NCBI GenBank assembly: GCA_003643835.1
Contig: QMKX01000005.1
Location: forward strand, 1-64,000
Reading direction: 5' to 3'
DNA: 64,000 nt
Origin: Campylobacterota bacterium
GTDB taxonomy: Bacteria > Campylobacterota > Campylobacteria > Campylobacterales > Arcobacteraceae
The notes below the pieces were generated by a model. The model searched no databases. It worked only from the letters and a program-made list of their open reading frames with translations, and had not been told where the DNA came from. This document shows positions 46,573-57,544 of this stretch, in pieces. The first letter of the stretch is position 1. The number at the start of each line of letters is the position of its first letter. Made by a program: the position numbers and the translations under genes.

Positions 46573-47177
46573 TTGAACCCTCTGGTTAAATTCAGCTTTT
46601 TAAGCCTGCTCAAATGCTCTGGTGTGATATCAAGATATGTAGCTATGTGATACTGTGGAACCTTGTGCAAAAGATGTGGTGTATCAAGCATAAACTTATC
46701 AAATCTTTCTTTTGCTGACATTGTTCGTCTTTGAATAGTTATGTTGTGAATATATTTGTAAGCCTCTTCACTCATAATTCTGCCAAATCTATCTGCTTTT
46801 TTTGTGTTATTGTAAATAAACTCAATATCCTTGTAATTTGTCACAACTACTTCACAATCTTCAATAGTATCTATATTCAATTTTGATGGTTTTTGTGAAA
46901 GTAGACTTTCATAATCAACTACAAACAGGTTTGTCATATGAGAATTTTTGTCATTGAAAAATATACTCCATGTGTAATCTTTGCCATTCTCATCTAATAT
47001 ATATGCACGAGCCAATCCGCTATTGATAAACATAAGCTCATGACATATATCGCCAACAAAATGTATGATTTCACCTTTGTTGTATCGTCTTATCTTTAGC
47101 TTTGATTTTATCATACTCCATTCAATAAAATTTAAAGGCACATAATTTTGTATAAACTCTTTGTATTTTGAAAACAT
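46569..47177 (-). CDS. Crp/Fnr family transcription regulator
   Basis: About 202 residues from the ATG at 47177 (a GTG five codons upstream would give 207). A cNMP-type beta-roll covers about residues 25-110 (YNKGEIIHFVGD). The C-terminal winged helix has HIATYLDITPEHLSRLKK. The recognition helix pattern E-H-L-S-R equals the ExxSR of FNR, which reads TTGAT half-sites. There is no N-terminal four-cysteine cluster, so it is not a classical oxygen-sensing FNR. It probably regulates the following CrtI-like gene through the operator at 46559. Confidence 0.85.
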   Translation of the reverse strand: MFSKYKEFIQNYVPLNFIEWSMIKSKLKIRRYNKGEIIHFVGDICHELMFINSGLARAYILDENGKDYTWSIFFNDKNSHMTNLFVVDYESLLSQKPSKLNIDTIEDCEVVVTNYKDIEFIYNNTKKADRFGRIMSEEAYKYIHNITIQRRTMSAKERFDKFMLDTPHLLHKVPQYHIATYLDITPEHLSRLKKLNLTRGFN

Positions 47178-47230
47178 ATGATATGATAACACAATATACT
47201 TAAAAGATAGCTTTTATAAGTAAAGTATAG

Positions 47231-47236
47231 TATAAT
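47231..47236 (+). promoter_or_regulatory. predicted -10 box of dgkA
   Basis: TATAAT 31 bases before the dgkA ATG in the 90-base gap shared with the divergent Crp/Fnr gene. Confidence 0.45.
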
Positions 47237-47267
47237 AAAACAGCAAATATCAAAATGGGCACACAAA

Positions 47268-47636
47268 ATGAACAACAAACCAAAATACAATCTGTTTAAA
47301 AATACATCATATGCAATAGATGGTCTAATATGTGCTATCAAAACTGAAACATCGTTTAAGCTTGAGCTTGTTATTGGTTTGATAGCCGCGTTGGTGGTAT
47401 TTTTAGCGCCATTTGTTTTATGGCAAAAAATTATCTTGGTATCTACTTATGTTCTCATCTTAATAGTAGAACTACTAAATAGTGCTATAGAAAATATTGT
47501 TGATTTAGTAACTGCCGATATACATCCGCTGGCTAAAAATGCCAAAGATTTAGGTGCAACTGCTGTGCTATTTTCTGTGTGTTTGCATATATTTTGCTGG
47601 ATTGTAGTGACTGTCTATTTTGTCAAATTTTCATAA
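47268..47636 (+). CDS. dgkA: diacylglycerol kinase
   Basis: A 122-residue inner-membrane kinase with three helices and the family signature ELLNSAIENIVDLV (about residues 65-78, with Glu and Asn of the active site), preceded by YAIDGLICAIKTETSFKLEL. It phosphorylates diacylglycerol to phosphatidic acid. It converges on eptA, whose reaction releases diacylglycerol from phosphatidylethanolamine. Confidence 0.95.
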   Translation: MNNKPKYNLFKNTSYAIDGLICAIKTETSFKLELVIGLIAALVVFLAPFVLWQKIILVSTYVLILIVELLNSAIENIVDLVTADIHPLAKNAKDLGATAVLFSVCLHIFCWIVVTVYFVKFS

Positions 47637-47673
47637 AACAAAAAGCGAATTTCCTTAATAACTCTGTTTATAA

Positions 47674-47812
47674 TTATTTCTTTTTGAGAATTTTATCATT
47701 TGTTGGTTTTAAACAATCTTTATCACAAAAGTTTTTTATGTGTAGTTCTATAATTTTCTCTAAATTTCTTCTTATTGTGCAGACCCAACTTTGTCTTGTT
47801 TTGACTACATTA
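47674..47812 (-). other. open frame after the eptA stop, possible frameshifted tail
   Basis: Downstream of the eptA stop the minus strand holds about 46 codons without a stop and without a start codon, reading for example KTRQSWVCTIRRNLEKIIEL. Removing one A from the A6 run at 47816-47821 would join it to eptA. Most homologues end near the present stop, so this may be a species-specific tail, a decayed gene or chance. Confidence 0.25.
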
Positions 47813-49348
47813 TTATTTTTTGTTTATTTTTATAAACACTTTATCTTTTCTCAAAATTTTTGTATCAATTGACAACAAACTCAAAATTGTATCATAAAGC
47901 TCTTGCTGTTTGTATTCGCTTTTTTTTGATATTTCTATAGATACAGATGACTTTATGAGCAAAGGTATTTGGGCTTGTTCTGGCGGCAAGTCGATACCAG
48001 GGGGCATACCATGAAATATTCTGCCACCTTCAAGAAGCGACTCTCCATGGTCAGACAGATATACAAATACATAAGGCACACCAGATTTCTCAAGTGTTTC
48101 TATAGCGCTTGATACGACATAATCCACATATAAAATTGTGTTGTCAAATGAGTTATAAAGCTCATCTTTGGTGCAGTTGTTTATGATATCGGCATATTCA
48201 CAAATTGGTTTAAACTTCTCAAATGGTTTTGGATATCTATTTTGATATATCGGTCCGTGGCTTCCTCCACCAAAGTGAAGCACTACAAATTTTTTGCCAC
48301 TTTTGTATGTGGTTAAATCTTTTTCAAACAAAGGTAGAACATCTTCATCGTAGCACTTTTCGTATTTGCAGTTTGATACTTTTATCTCTGGCACCGTGCC
48401 ACAGTTACCGTATAGTTGAAAATTCACATAGCAGCTCGAAGCGATACCTAATGTATCTGCGATAGTTGATAGTTTGATATCATCGCGACTAAGCACTTGT
48501 GGTATAGCCCATATGGTTGAGCCATACTTTGCTATGCCGTTTAATACATGTAGATTTTCTATTTTGCTCAAAAGTGGATTTGTTTTTTTATTATATCCGT
48601 ACAATGAGAAGTTTTTTTGTCTTGAGGTTTCGCCAAGTGCTAACACTACTACTAAATCATCGTTAGATGTTAGTTTGCCTTTTATTTCTATAGGTTTTTG
48701 TTTTGTTTTAAAGTTGTCGTTTATATAGTGTCGCACTATATTTATGCCTGCACCTATATAGTTTGCTGGAACTTGCTGATACAATATGTATTTGTTTGAT
48801 TTATTTGCTGACTTGTGAATAGAATTAAAATTGGTATAAATTATAGCCAGCGTGATACCAAAACTAACAATAAACAAAGCAACTGTTTTGCTGATATGTA
48901 TAAAAAATTTATCGTATTTTATATTTGTATTTGCTACTATATATATAGGAATTATTATCAAAAAAAAAGTATAATATACCATATTCCACGACAACAATGT
49001 GAGCGACTCGCTTTGGTTTGTATAAGCTATATTTAGTAGCATTGACATATCTATGGCTACATTGTATTTATCTATAAAATATGTAGACATTCCAGATGCT
49101 ATTATTATAAAATAGCTAATAAGTTTTAAAATATATTTATGTGACACCAAGCTAAATACAGCCATCCACAAAAAATAACTAGCAAATGCAAATGCCACAA
49201 ATCCTTGTATATCAAACTTATCTTTATCTACAAACCATATAGTAAACTTATCGTAGTTTATAAAATTTGATACTACAAATATAAATGAAGTGAAAAAAAT
49301 GATATACCAAACAATTGATATGTCTTCTCTTTTTTTATAAAAATACAT
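47813..49348 (-). CDS. eptA: phosphoethanolamine transferase (EptA-like)
   Basis: A 511-residue inner-membrane enzyme: about five helices in residues 10-172, then a periplasmic sulfatase-fold domain. The catalytic Thr (about 241) is in LALGETSRQKNFSLYGY, and metal ligands are in VYLSDHGESL and FHGMP. It transfers phosphoethanolamine to lipid A or another envelope acceptor, which often lowers sensitivity to cationic peptides. The start overlaps hldE by 14 bases. Confidence 0.9.
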   Translation of the reverse strand: MYFYKKREDISIVWYIIFFTSFIFVVSNFINYDKFTIWFVDKDKFDIQGFVAFAFASYFLWMAVFSLVSHKYILKLISYFIIIASGMSTYFIDKYNVAIDMSMLLNIAYTNQSESLTLLSWNMVYYTFFLIIIPIYIVANTNIKYDKFFIHISKTVALFIVSFGITLAIIYTNFNSIHKSANKSNKYILYQQVPANYIGAGINIVRHYINDNFKTKQKPIEIKGKLTSNDDLVVVLALGETSRQKNFSLYGYNKKTNPLLSKIENLHVLNGIAKYGSTIWAIPQVLSRDDIKLSTIADTLGIASSCYVNFQLYGNCGTVPEIKVSNCKYEKCYDEDVLPLFEKDLTTYKSGKKFVVLHFGGGSHGPIYQNRYPKPFEKFKPICEYADIINNCTKDELYNSFDNTILYVDYVVSSAIETLEKSGVPYVFVYLSDHGESLLEGGRIFHGMPPGIDLPPEQAQIPLLIKSSVSIEISKKSEYKQQELYDTILSLLSIDTKILRKDKVFIKINKK

Positions 49349-50750
49349 CTTTTAACTTCTGTATTGTAGTTGTGGTTGATTTACCATCGATAAAATCAAC
49401 AAGTTTTAGTGTGTCTGCTATATCTTCGCCTACAACCTTTTTGCCTTTGTAATCTCCGCCTTTTACAAGCACATGAGGCCGAATAATCTTTATCAATTCA
49501 TAAGGAGTATTTTCATCAAATATCACAACCTTATCTACACTTTCCAAGCTTGCTAATATATAAGCTCTGTCATTTTGATTATTTATAGGTCTATTTTCAC
49601 CTTTGAGTGTTTTGACACTTTTGTCGCTATTGACGCCTACTATCAAGATATCGCCATATGATTTTGCTATATCTAAGTAACTTACATGTCCTTTGTGAAG
49701 TATATCAAAGCATCCATTTGTGAAAACTATCTTTTTATTTTGGTTTTTGTATATCTTTATAAGTTTTCTTATCTCATCAAAATTTTTTATGTGGCTATCT
49801 ATACTGCTTTTGTGCAAGCTACTTTTGTAGTGCTCTATCTCATCAAGTGAAGCAGTAGCAGAACCTAACTTGCCTACTACCACACCAGCAGCGAGATTTG
49901 CGAAGTTTAAAGCGGTTTTTATGTTTTCATTTTTTGACAAACTATAACCTAAACTAGCAAGCACAGTATCGCCAGCACCCGTGACATCAAAAACCTCTCT
50001 CGCTACTGTTGGACTTGTTGTGATATTTTTGTTTTCGTCGAGCACCACTATGCCATATTCACTTAAAGTTATCAAAGGGACAGAGACAATATCTTGCATA
50101 AATTCCAAAACCTGCTTTATTGTATTATCGTCTTTGATTTTGATTTTTGACGCTAAAATAGCTTCTTGACGATTTGGTGTCAATATATATGCGCCTTTAT
50201 ATTTAGACCAATTTTCTCCTTTGGGGTCTATGAGCACTTTTTTATTGTGTGTATTAGCTATGTTGATAATATCTTTAGTGAGTGTAGTAGTCAAAACTCC
50301 TTTACCATAATCTGATAAAAGAACTAAATCAAAATCTTTGATGATATTTTTAAAGTTCTGTGATATTTTATTGGCGATTTTATTGTCTATGTCATTTTTT
50401 GACTCTTCATCGTATCTAACTACTTGTTGATTTGAAGCTATAAGACGAGTTTTTTTTGATGTTATTCTACCTTTTTGCTCGACAAGTATATGCTTGACAT
50501 CTATTTTATCTAACATATTTTTGATACTATTTGCAACCTTGTCATCTCCCACACACGATATAGCTACGACATCACAACCAAAAGCTTTGAGGTTGTTTGC
50601 TACATTGCCAGCACCACCTAATTTTTTGCTTTGGTTATTTATATCCACTATTTGCACTGGAGCTTCTGGCGATATTCTATCTGCTTTGCCCCATAAATAA
50701 TGGTCAATCATAATATCGCCAACTACTATTATCTTTGGATTATTTGACAT
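49335..50750 (-). CDS. hldE: bifunctional heptose-7-P kinase / heptose-1-P adenylyltransferase
   Basis: Supplies ADP-heptose for the LOS/LPS inner core. About 471 residues: an N-terminal PfkB kinase domain (LGGAGNVANNL, and DVTGAGDTVLA near residue 262), and a C-terminal nucleotidyltransferase domain from about 340 (FTNGCFDILHKGHVSYL, HxGH motif; ENRPINNQNDRA). Start at ATG 50750, with AAAGGG 5 bases upstream. It overlaps the MMPL gene. Confidence 0.95.
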   Translation of the reverse strand: MSNNPKIIVVGDIMIDHYLWGKADRISPEAPVQIVDINNQSKKLGGAGNVANNLKAFGCDVVAISCVGDDKVANSIKNMLDKIDVKHILVEQKGRITSKKTRLIASNQQVVRYDEESKNDIDNKIANKISQNFKNIIKDFDLVLLSDYGKGVLTTTLTKDIINIANTHNKKVLIDPKGENWSKYKGAYILTPNRQEAILASKIKIKDDNTIKQVLEFMQDIVSVPLITLSEYGIVVLDENKNITTSPTVAREVFDVTGAGDTVLASLGYSLSKNENIKTALNFANLAAGVVVGKLGSATASLDEIEHYKSSLHKSSIDSHIKNFDEIRKLIKIYKNQNKKIVFTNGCFDILHKGHVSYLDIAKSYGDILIVGVNSDKSVKTLKGENRPINNQNDRAYILASLESVDKVVIFDENTPYELIKIIRPHVLVKGGDYKGKKVVGEDIADTLKLVDFIDGKSTTTTIQKLKDVFL

Positions 50751-53046
50751 CAATGCCCTTTTTATCTAGTAAACTTATGATCGATGGAAGCAAAAATAGG
50801 TCAGCTACAAATGCTATGATAAGTGCCGAAGCGGTAACTATACCAAAATTGAAATTTGGCACAAAATGACTACCTACAAACATAAAAAAAGCAGCTGACA
50901 ATATAATAGTAGTAAACAAAATAGCTTTTCCAGCGTATTTAAACACATATACAAATCTTTGTTCCATATTGTGTCCCAGTTTAACAGCATCAAAATATTT
51001 CACAAAAAAATGTATGCTATCATCTACAGCAACTCCCAATATTATAGCTCCAGCTACTGCCACACCCAAATCAATATTTATACCCAACCAGCCCATAATA
51101 CCGAGCACTAAAACTATCGGTAAAACATTTGGAAAAATAAAAAGCGCCATCATTTTCAGTCGTTTAAATATCATAAGCATCATCAATGACACAAGAACCA
51201 ATGCTATACTTATGGAGTATATCAATGTATCAGTTACACTACTTTGCATATGTGCAAACATCGCAGTTTGGCCATTGACCACTGCATTGTAGTTGTTGTC
51301 TTGCCACCATTTTTCAGCCCATTTCATCATATACAAATCGTGGCTTGTATCTACCATATTGACTTTGGCTGTCACACGAAGTAGTTTTTGCTCGATATCC
51401 ATCTTATCATTTATCTCCATACCTTGTGGAAGAGACAACGAATACAACAACAAGTATTGAGCTACGAGCTCCTTGCTTGACGGCACGGTATAATATTTCT
51501 TTTTGTCACCATTCATAACTTTGTTAAATTGTTTTACTACATCAAGCAAAGAGTATATGTGTCTAATATCTTCGAACTGTTTTTTATAAGCAATATAAAA
51601 CTCTTGAACTTTGTTTAGAAACTTAGGATTTTTTATACCATCTACTTCGCCACTATCTACAACTATCTCATAACTCATAGAACCTGTGAGGTTTTTGCCT
51701 ATAAATTCAGTAGCTTGTCGCACATCAACCGACTCATCAAAATACCGCATGGTGTTGCTATCTACTTGAACCTTAAATAATCCTACAGCAAATATGGCAA
51801 ATATGCCTGTAGTTATAGCTATAACTTTTTTGTCATATTTGATTATAAATTTTGCATATTTTTTATATAACTCATCAAACATTTTATTTTCTTCATCTGC
51901 TATATGTTTTTGTTTGATTTTTTTATTTATAGTTAAGAGTATTGCTGGCATATACACTACACTCAAAACAAATGCTAACATAGCAGCACTTGCTGTAGCG
52001 ATTCCCAATGTAGCTACTGGCACCACCTCGCTTATCGCCAAAGAAGCGAAACCTATAGATGTAGTAACTGATGTCAAAAATACTGGCAACATATTTTTTT
52101 CTAAAGTTTTGGTCACTGCTTGTTTATTTTCCAAACCTTCTTTGCGATACATAAGCCATATTATATATATATGAACAGCATCTGCTATACCAATAGCTAC
52201 TATAAATACAGGTATATTTGCTGTAAAATTATTTAGTTTATATCCAAGCAATACTTGTATACTCAACACTACACCAACCGTTAGTGCTACGACGGCTATA
52301 GGTATCAACACTCCACTAAACTTTCTAAACAAAACCAAAAGTAGCAACGATACAATCACAAAAACCAACGGAGTAAAAAATTCACCATCTGCCATAGCGA
52401 TTGACACAAAAGCAGTAGTGATAGCTGCTCCACCGCTTATATGGTATTTGTAGCCAGTTATTTCACTCTCTTTTTTGATAATATCATCTACAATACCCAT
52501 AAGCTCAAAACTTATATCTTCGTTTTCTCCAGCTCCTGCTGTTAAGCGCGCTGCTATCATGGTAGTTTTGCCATCTGCGCTTATTATTGAGTTTACTATT
52601 TGCTCATCGCCTAAGGCTATATCTTTTTTTTGTTTTAAATATGTAGCATCTGCTTTGTGTAATTCTTTTATAAAATTCTCTACGATTATCTCATCTGGAT
52701 CATCGACACTTGTATGAATATGTTGATATGATGTGATAGAATCAACTCTTGTGATATATTTGGTTTTCCACAATATATCTGTGAGCCTCGCTACTGAGTT
52801 TAGAGCTTTTTTGTTAAATATGCCATCTTTATCTTTAAATACAATCACCACCGAATCATCATTGCCAAAAACTTTTCTAAAATTATCATAATTTTGTAGT
52901 ATTTTAGAATCTTTACCAAACCATATACGATAACTACCCTCAAAACTCAATTTTTGTAAGCTTGACGATAAAATCAACACAAATATCGGCACAAAAACGA
53001 TGATATACCATTGGTATTTCTGAATTTTATCTACAAGCCTAAACAT
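50740..53046 (-). CDS. MMPL/RND family exporter
   Basis: A ~768-residue permease with 12 predicted helices in two repeats, each following a large periplasmic loop (helix groups at about 220-380 and 610-765). GVAVDDSIHFFVKYFDA and GIADAVHIYIIW are the duplicated RND helix-4 motifs. The ATG at 53046 is chosen because GGAG lies 9 bases upstream; a GTG at 53061 would overlap fabI. Such permeases often work with a DUF1302 barrel and a LolA-like protein, which sit at 65-2145. Probable lipid cargo is an inference. Confidence 0.85.
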   Translation of the reverse strand: MFRLVDKIQKYQWYIIVFVPIFVLILSSSLQKLSFEGSYRIWFGKDSKILQNYDNFRKVFGNDDSVVIVFKDKDGIFNKKALNSVARLTDILWKTKYITRVDSITSYQHIHTSVDDPDEIIVENFIKELHKADATYLKQKKDIALGDEQIVNSIISADGKTTMIAARLTAGAGENEDISFELMGIVDDIIKKESEITGYKYHISGGAAITTAFVSIAMADGEFFTPLVFVIVSLLLLVLFRKFSGVLIPIAVVALTVGVVLSIQVLLGYKLNNFTANIPVFIVAIGIADAVHIYIIWLMYRKEGLENKQAVTKTLEKNMLPVFLTSVTTSIGFASLAISEVVPVATLGIATASAAMLAFVLSVVYMPAILLTINKKIKQKHIADEENKMFDELYKKYAKFIIKYDKKVIAITTGIFAIFAVGLFKVQVDSNTMRYFDESVDVRQATEFIGKNLTGSMSYEIVVDSGEVDGIKNPKFLNKVQEFYIAYKKQFEDIRHIYSLLDVVKQFNKVMNGDKKKYYTVPSSKELVAQYLLLYSLSLPQGMEINDKMDIEQKLLRVTAKVNMVDTSHDLYMMKWAEKWWQDNNYNAVVNGQTAMFAHMQSSVTDTLIYSISIALVLVSLMMLMIFKRLKMMALFIFPNVLPIVLVLGIMGWLGINIDLGVAVAGAIILGVAVDDSIHFFVKYFDAVKLGHNMEQRFVYVFKYAGKAILFTTIILSAAFFMFVGSHFVPNFNFGIVTASALIIAFVADLFLLPSIISLLDKKGIDVK

Positions 53047-53050
53047 AAAG

Positions 53051-55142
<2,092 letters not shown>

Positions 55143-55175
55143 GCTAATTAGTTTTTGAGTATTTTATATTTATCG

Positions 55176-56321
55176 TTATTCATTCACTTTTGATATCAAA
55201 CTAAATACCTCTTTGATATAGCTCTCCCAGCTTCTATTTTTTACTGCATTTACTGATAGTTCTGCTTCTTTTTGTCTTTGTTTTTTATCTACAATCAACT
55301 GTCTCATATTAAACACTATATCTTCTATATTTGGTTTAGGCATCACTGATATTTGTTTGTTTATAATTTCTGATGCCCCAACTTGTCGTGATGTTATCAC
55401 TGGCAAACCACAAGCCATAGCCTCAAGCACAACCATACCAAACTCTTCAAAATAAGCACAATGAATAGTAAAATCCACACCATGATAATAATTTTCAATA
55501 TCATCAACAAGTGGCTTGACGATAGTCATATGTTCTAACTTATATTTAGAAATTTTATATAAATATTGTGATAGTTGTGAATTTTTTCCTATTATCAAGA
55601 TTTTGAACTCAAATTTTTCTTTTTTTAATATATATACCGACTCAATAAACATATCAAGATTTCTTTTTTCAAAATCACCAGACGTAATAAACCCAATTGT
55701 TATGTCATTTTTATTAATACCAAGTGATTTTTGAGCGTTTATTTTTTTTGCTACAATATTTTCGGTATTGAACTGCTTTTTATTGTATCCTGGGTATATT
55801 ACTTTTATTTTGTCGTTTGGAACAAAAAAAGTTTCTTCTAACTCTTTTTTCATAAGTTTTGAGTTGGCTACTATTTTTTTGAAAGTTTGTTTTTTTAGAA
55901 CCAGTCTATGAAATCTTGTTACGCTATTTTTTTTATCTATTTTTTTGTTGTGTGTCATAAGATGTGTTTTTTCAGCTAAATTATGTAAAAACATTATATC
56001 TTGATTTACAATATCTCCGTGTCCTATCACGATGTCGTATTTTTTATTTTTTATTTTATAGTCAAATATCTTGCTAAACATATATCGTTGATAATAATTA
56101 TTTAAGAAAGGTATTTTAAATATCTTGACGATACTAACTGCAAGTTTTTTAATATTGTTATCAGCTTTGTGGGTATATATATCAAGCGATATTCCATGTT
56201 TTATACAATATTTTGCCTGCTCTAAAACTATTTTGCCCAATCCACTTTTTGTGTTTATTTTTCGTATGCCTATAGCTATAGAGTTGAACGAATTTTTTTG
56301 TGTTTCTTTTGTGTTTGTCAT
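55176..56321 (-). CDS. GT4-family glycosyltransferase
   Basis: 381 residues with the GT-B fold: IRKINTKSGLGKIVLEQA at the N-terminus, IGFITSGDFEKRNLDMFIESV at the domain junction and the donor-site EEFGMVVLEAMACGLPVITSRQVGASEI. It probably adds a sugar to LPS core or O-antigen in the cytoplasm. It follows the O-antigen ligase gene with a 4-base overlap. Confidence 0.88.
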   Translation of the reverse strand: MTNTKETQKNSFNSIAIGIRKINTKSGLGKIVLEQAKYCIKHGISLDIYTHKADNNIKKLAVSIVKIFKIPFLNNYYQRYMFSKIFDYKIKNKKYDIVIGHGDIVNQDIMFLHNLAEKTHLMTHNKKIDKKNSVTRFHRLVLKKQTFKKIVANSKLMKKELEETFFVPNDKIKVIYPGYNKKQFNTENIVAKKINAQKSLGINKNDITIGFITSGDFEKRNLDMFIESVYILKKEKFEFKILIIGKNSQLSQYLYKISKYKLEHMTIVKPLVDDIENYYHGVDFTIHCAYFEEFGMVVLEAMACGLPVITSRQVGASEIINKQISVMPKPNIEDIVFNMRQLIVDKKQRQKEAELSVNAVKNRSWESYIKEVFSLISKVNE

Positions 56322-57526
56322 ATTGTCTCTTTTGTGCCAACACTTGCAAACAAACCAGCAAAAACTATAAATAGCGTTATAGGAAAGTGTAGATTTAACA
56401 ATGGTTCAGCGATACATCCTACAAAAAATATCGTCCCAAATAATACACTAAACTCTTTTATATCTGTATCGTGTATTTCAAATTTGAACATATGATATAC
56501 CATCAAAGCAAATAAAATTATACCAATAAATCCTGTTTGAAGTAGCACCATAAGGTATTGATTGTGTGGGTGGGCGTTTTGCATAAACTCTCTTGCCATA
56601 CCATCGATATAAGGATATTTGCGACTTTCAAGTTGTTGTTTGGTGGCTAATTTATAATCCCCAATTCCAGAACCAAATGGGTGCTCTTGGACACTATTGT
56701 ATGTAGTTATCCAAAATGCCGCCCTGATACCCCAAGAACTTGAAAAATCCAATTTTTGTAGTTTTGATATATCGCTAATTGTATCATGAACTCTATTGTT
56801 AAAATTATCACTTAAGTTGTATGCTGTTGTATATATGACACTCAGCACAACAATACTATAAAAGAATGTTTTGATAGAAAACCGAAAATGTATCACAAAC
56901 ATCACAAATACCCCAACTACCAAAGCGACCTGCCCTGCACGACCTGTAGATAAAAACAGATTTCCAGTGACAGTCAAAAAGAAAAAAGCAAAAAATACTT
57001 TCTCTTTTAGTTTATATCTTTTTGACAACAACCTATTTAGCAGTAGTATAGAAGAAACTGCCAGAAATATACTATAGTGTATGTGATTAAATGGTGATGG
57101 GTTAGACACTGTTGCTTCCTTGTATGTCCAAAGTTCAAAAAATACTCCATAAGATATAACTTCACTTATAAACATACCTGCCAAAAAAGCTGTGATTGCA
57201 TTTTGCACTTGTTCTTTTTTTATAGATGTAGCTATGATGACAACAACAAACAAATAAAATATCTTTAAAATTTTTTTATAACCAAACATCAAGTTTTCAG
57301 TCCAAAATATGCTCAAAATTGTAAAAAATATAAATGCTATCAAAAATAGTAAAAATTTACTACTTATTATCTGTTGGTATTTTCTTTTGAAATCAGCTTC
57401 AGCTATCCACAATAAAAGCAACATAGCCATCATCAAGCTTGTCCCTGCTCTTGACAATGGCAATATAAATGCAAAAAACACTATGATATAATAATATATT
57501 TTATCATAATAAATTGATTTTATCAT
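56318..57526 (-). CDS. O-antigen ligase/polymerase family protein (WaaL-like)
   Basis: A 402-residue polytopic protein of about 12 helices with the Wzy_C-type periplasmic loop: SSWGIRAAFWITTYNSVQEHPFGSGIGDYK and AHPHNQYLMVLLQTG. The His and Arg there are the usual catalytic residues. It joins O-antigen to lipid A-core, or polymerises it; sequence does not decide. Confidence 0.85.
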   Translation of the reverse strand: MIKSIYYDKIYYYIIVFFAFILPLSRAGTSLMMAMLLLLWIAEADFKRKYQQIISSKFLLFLIAFIFFTILSIFWTENLMFGYKKILKIFYLFVVVIIATSIKKEQVQNAITAFLAGMFISEVISYGVFFELWTYKEATVSNPSPFNHIHYSIFLAVSSILLLNRLLSKRYKLKEKVFFAFFFLTVTGNLFLSTGRAGQVALVVGVFVMFVIHFRFSIKTFFYSIVVLSVIYTTAYNLSDNFNNRVHDTISDISKLQKLDFSSSWGIRAAFWITTYNSVQEHPFGSGIGDYKLATKQQLESRKYPYIDGMAREFMQNAHPHNQYLMVLLQTGFIGIILFALMVYHMFKFEIHDTDIKEFSVLFGTIFFVGCIAEPLLNLHFPITLFIVFAGLFASVGTKETI

Positions 57527-57544
57527 ATGTTGTCTTTTTTAAAG

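Noticed and set aside
47579-47872. 97-codon plus-strand frame after dgkA
   Set aside because: It overlaps dgkA and eptA, has a low-complexity Phe/Leu-rich product and no ribosome-binding site.
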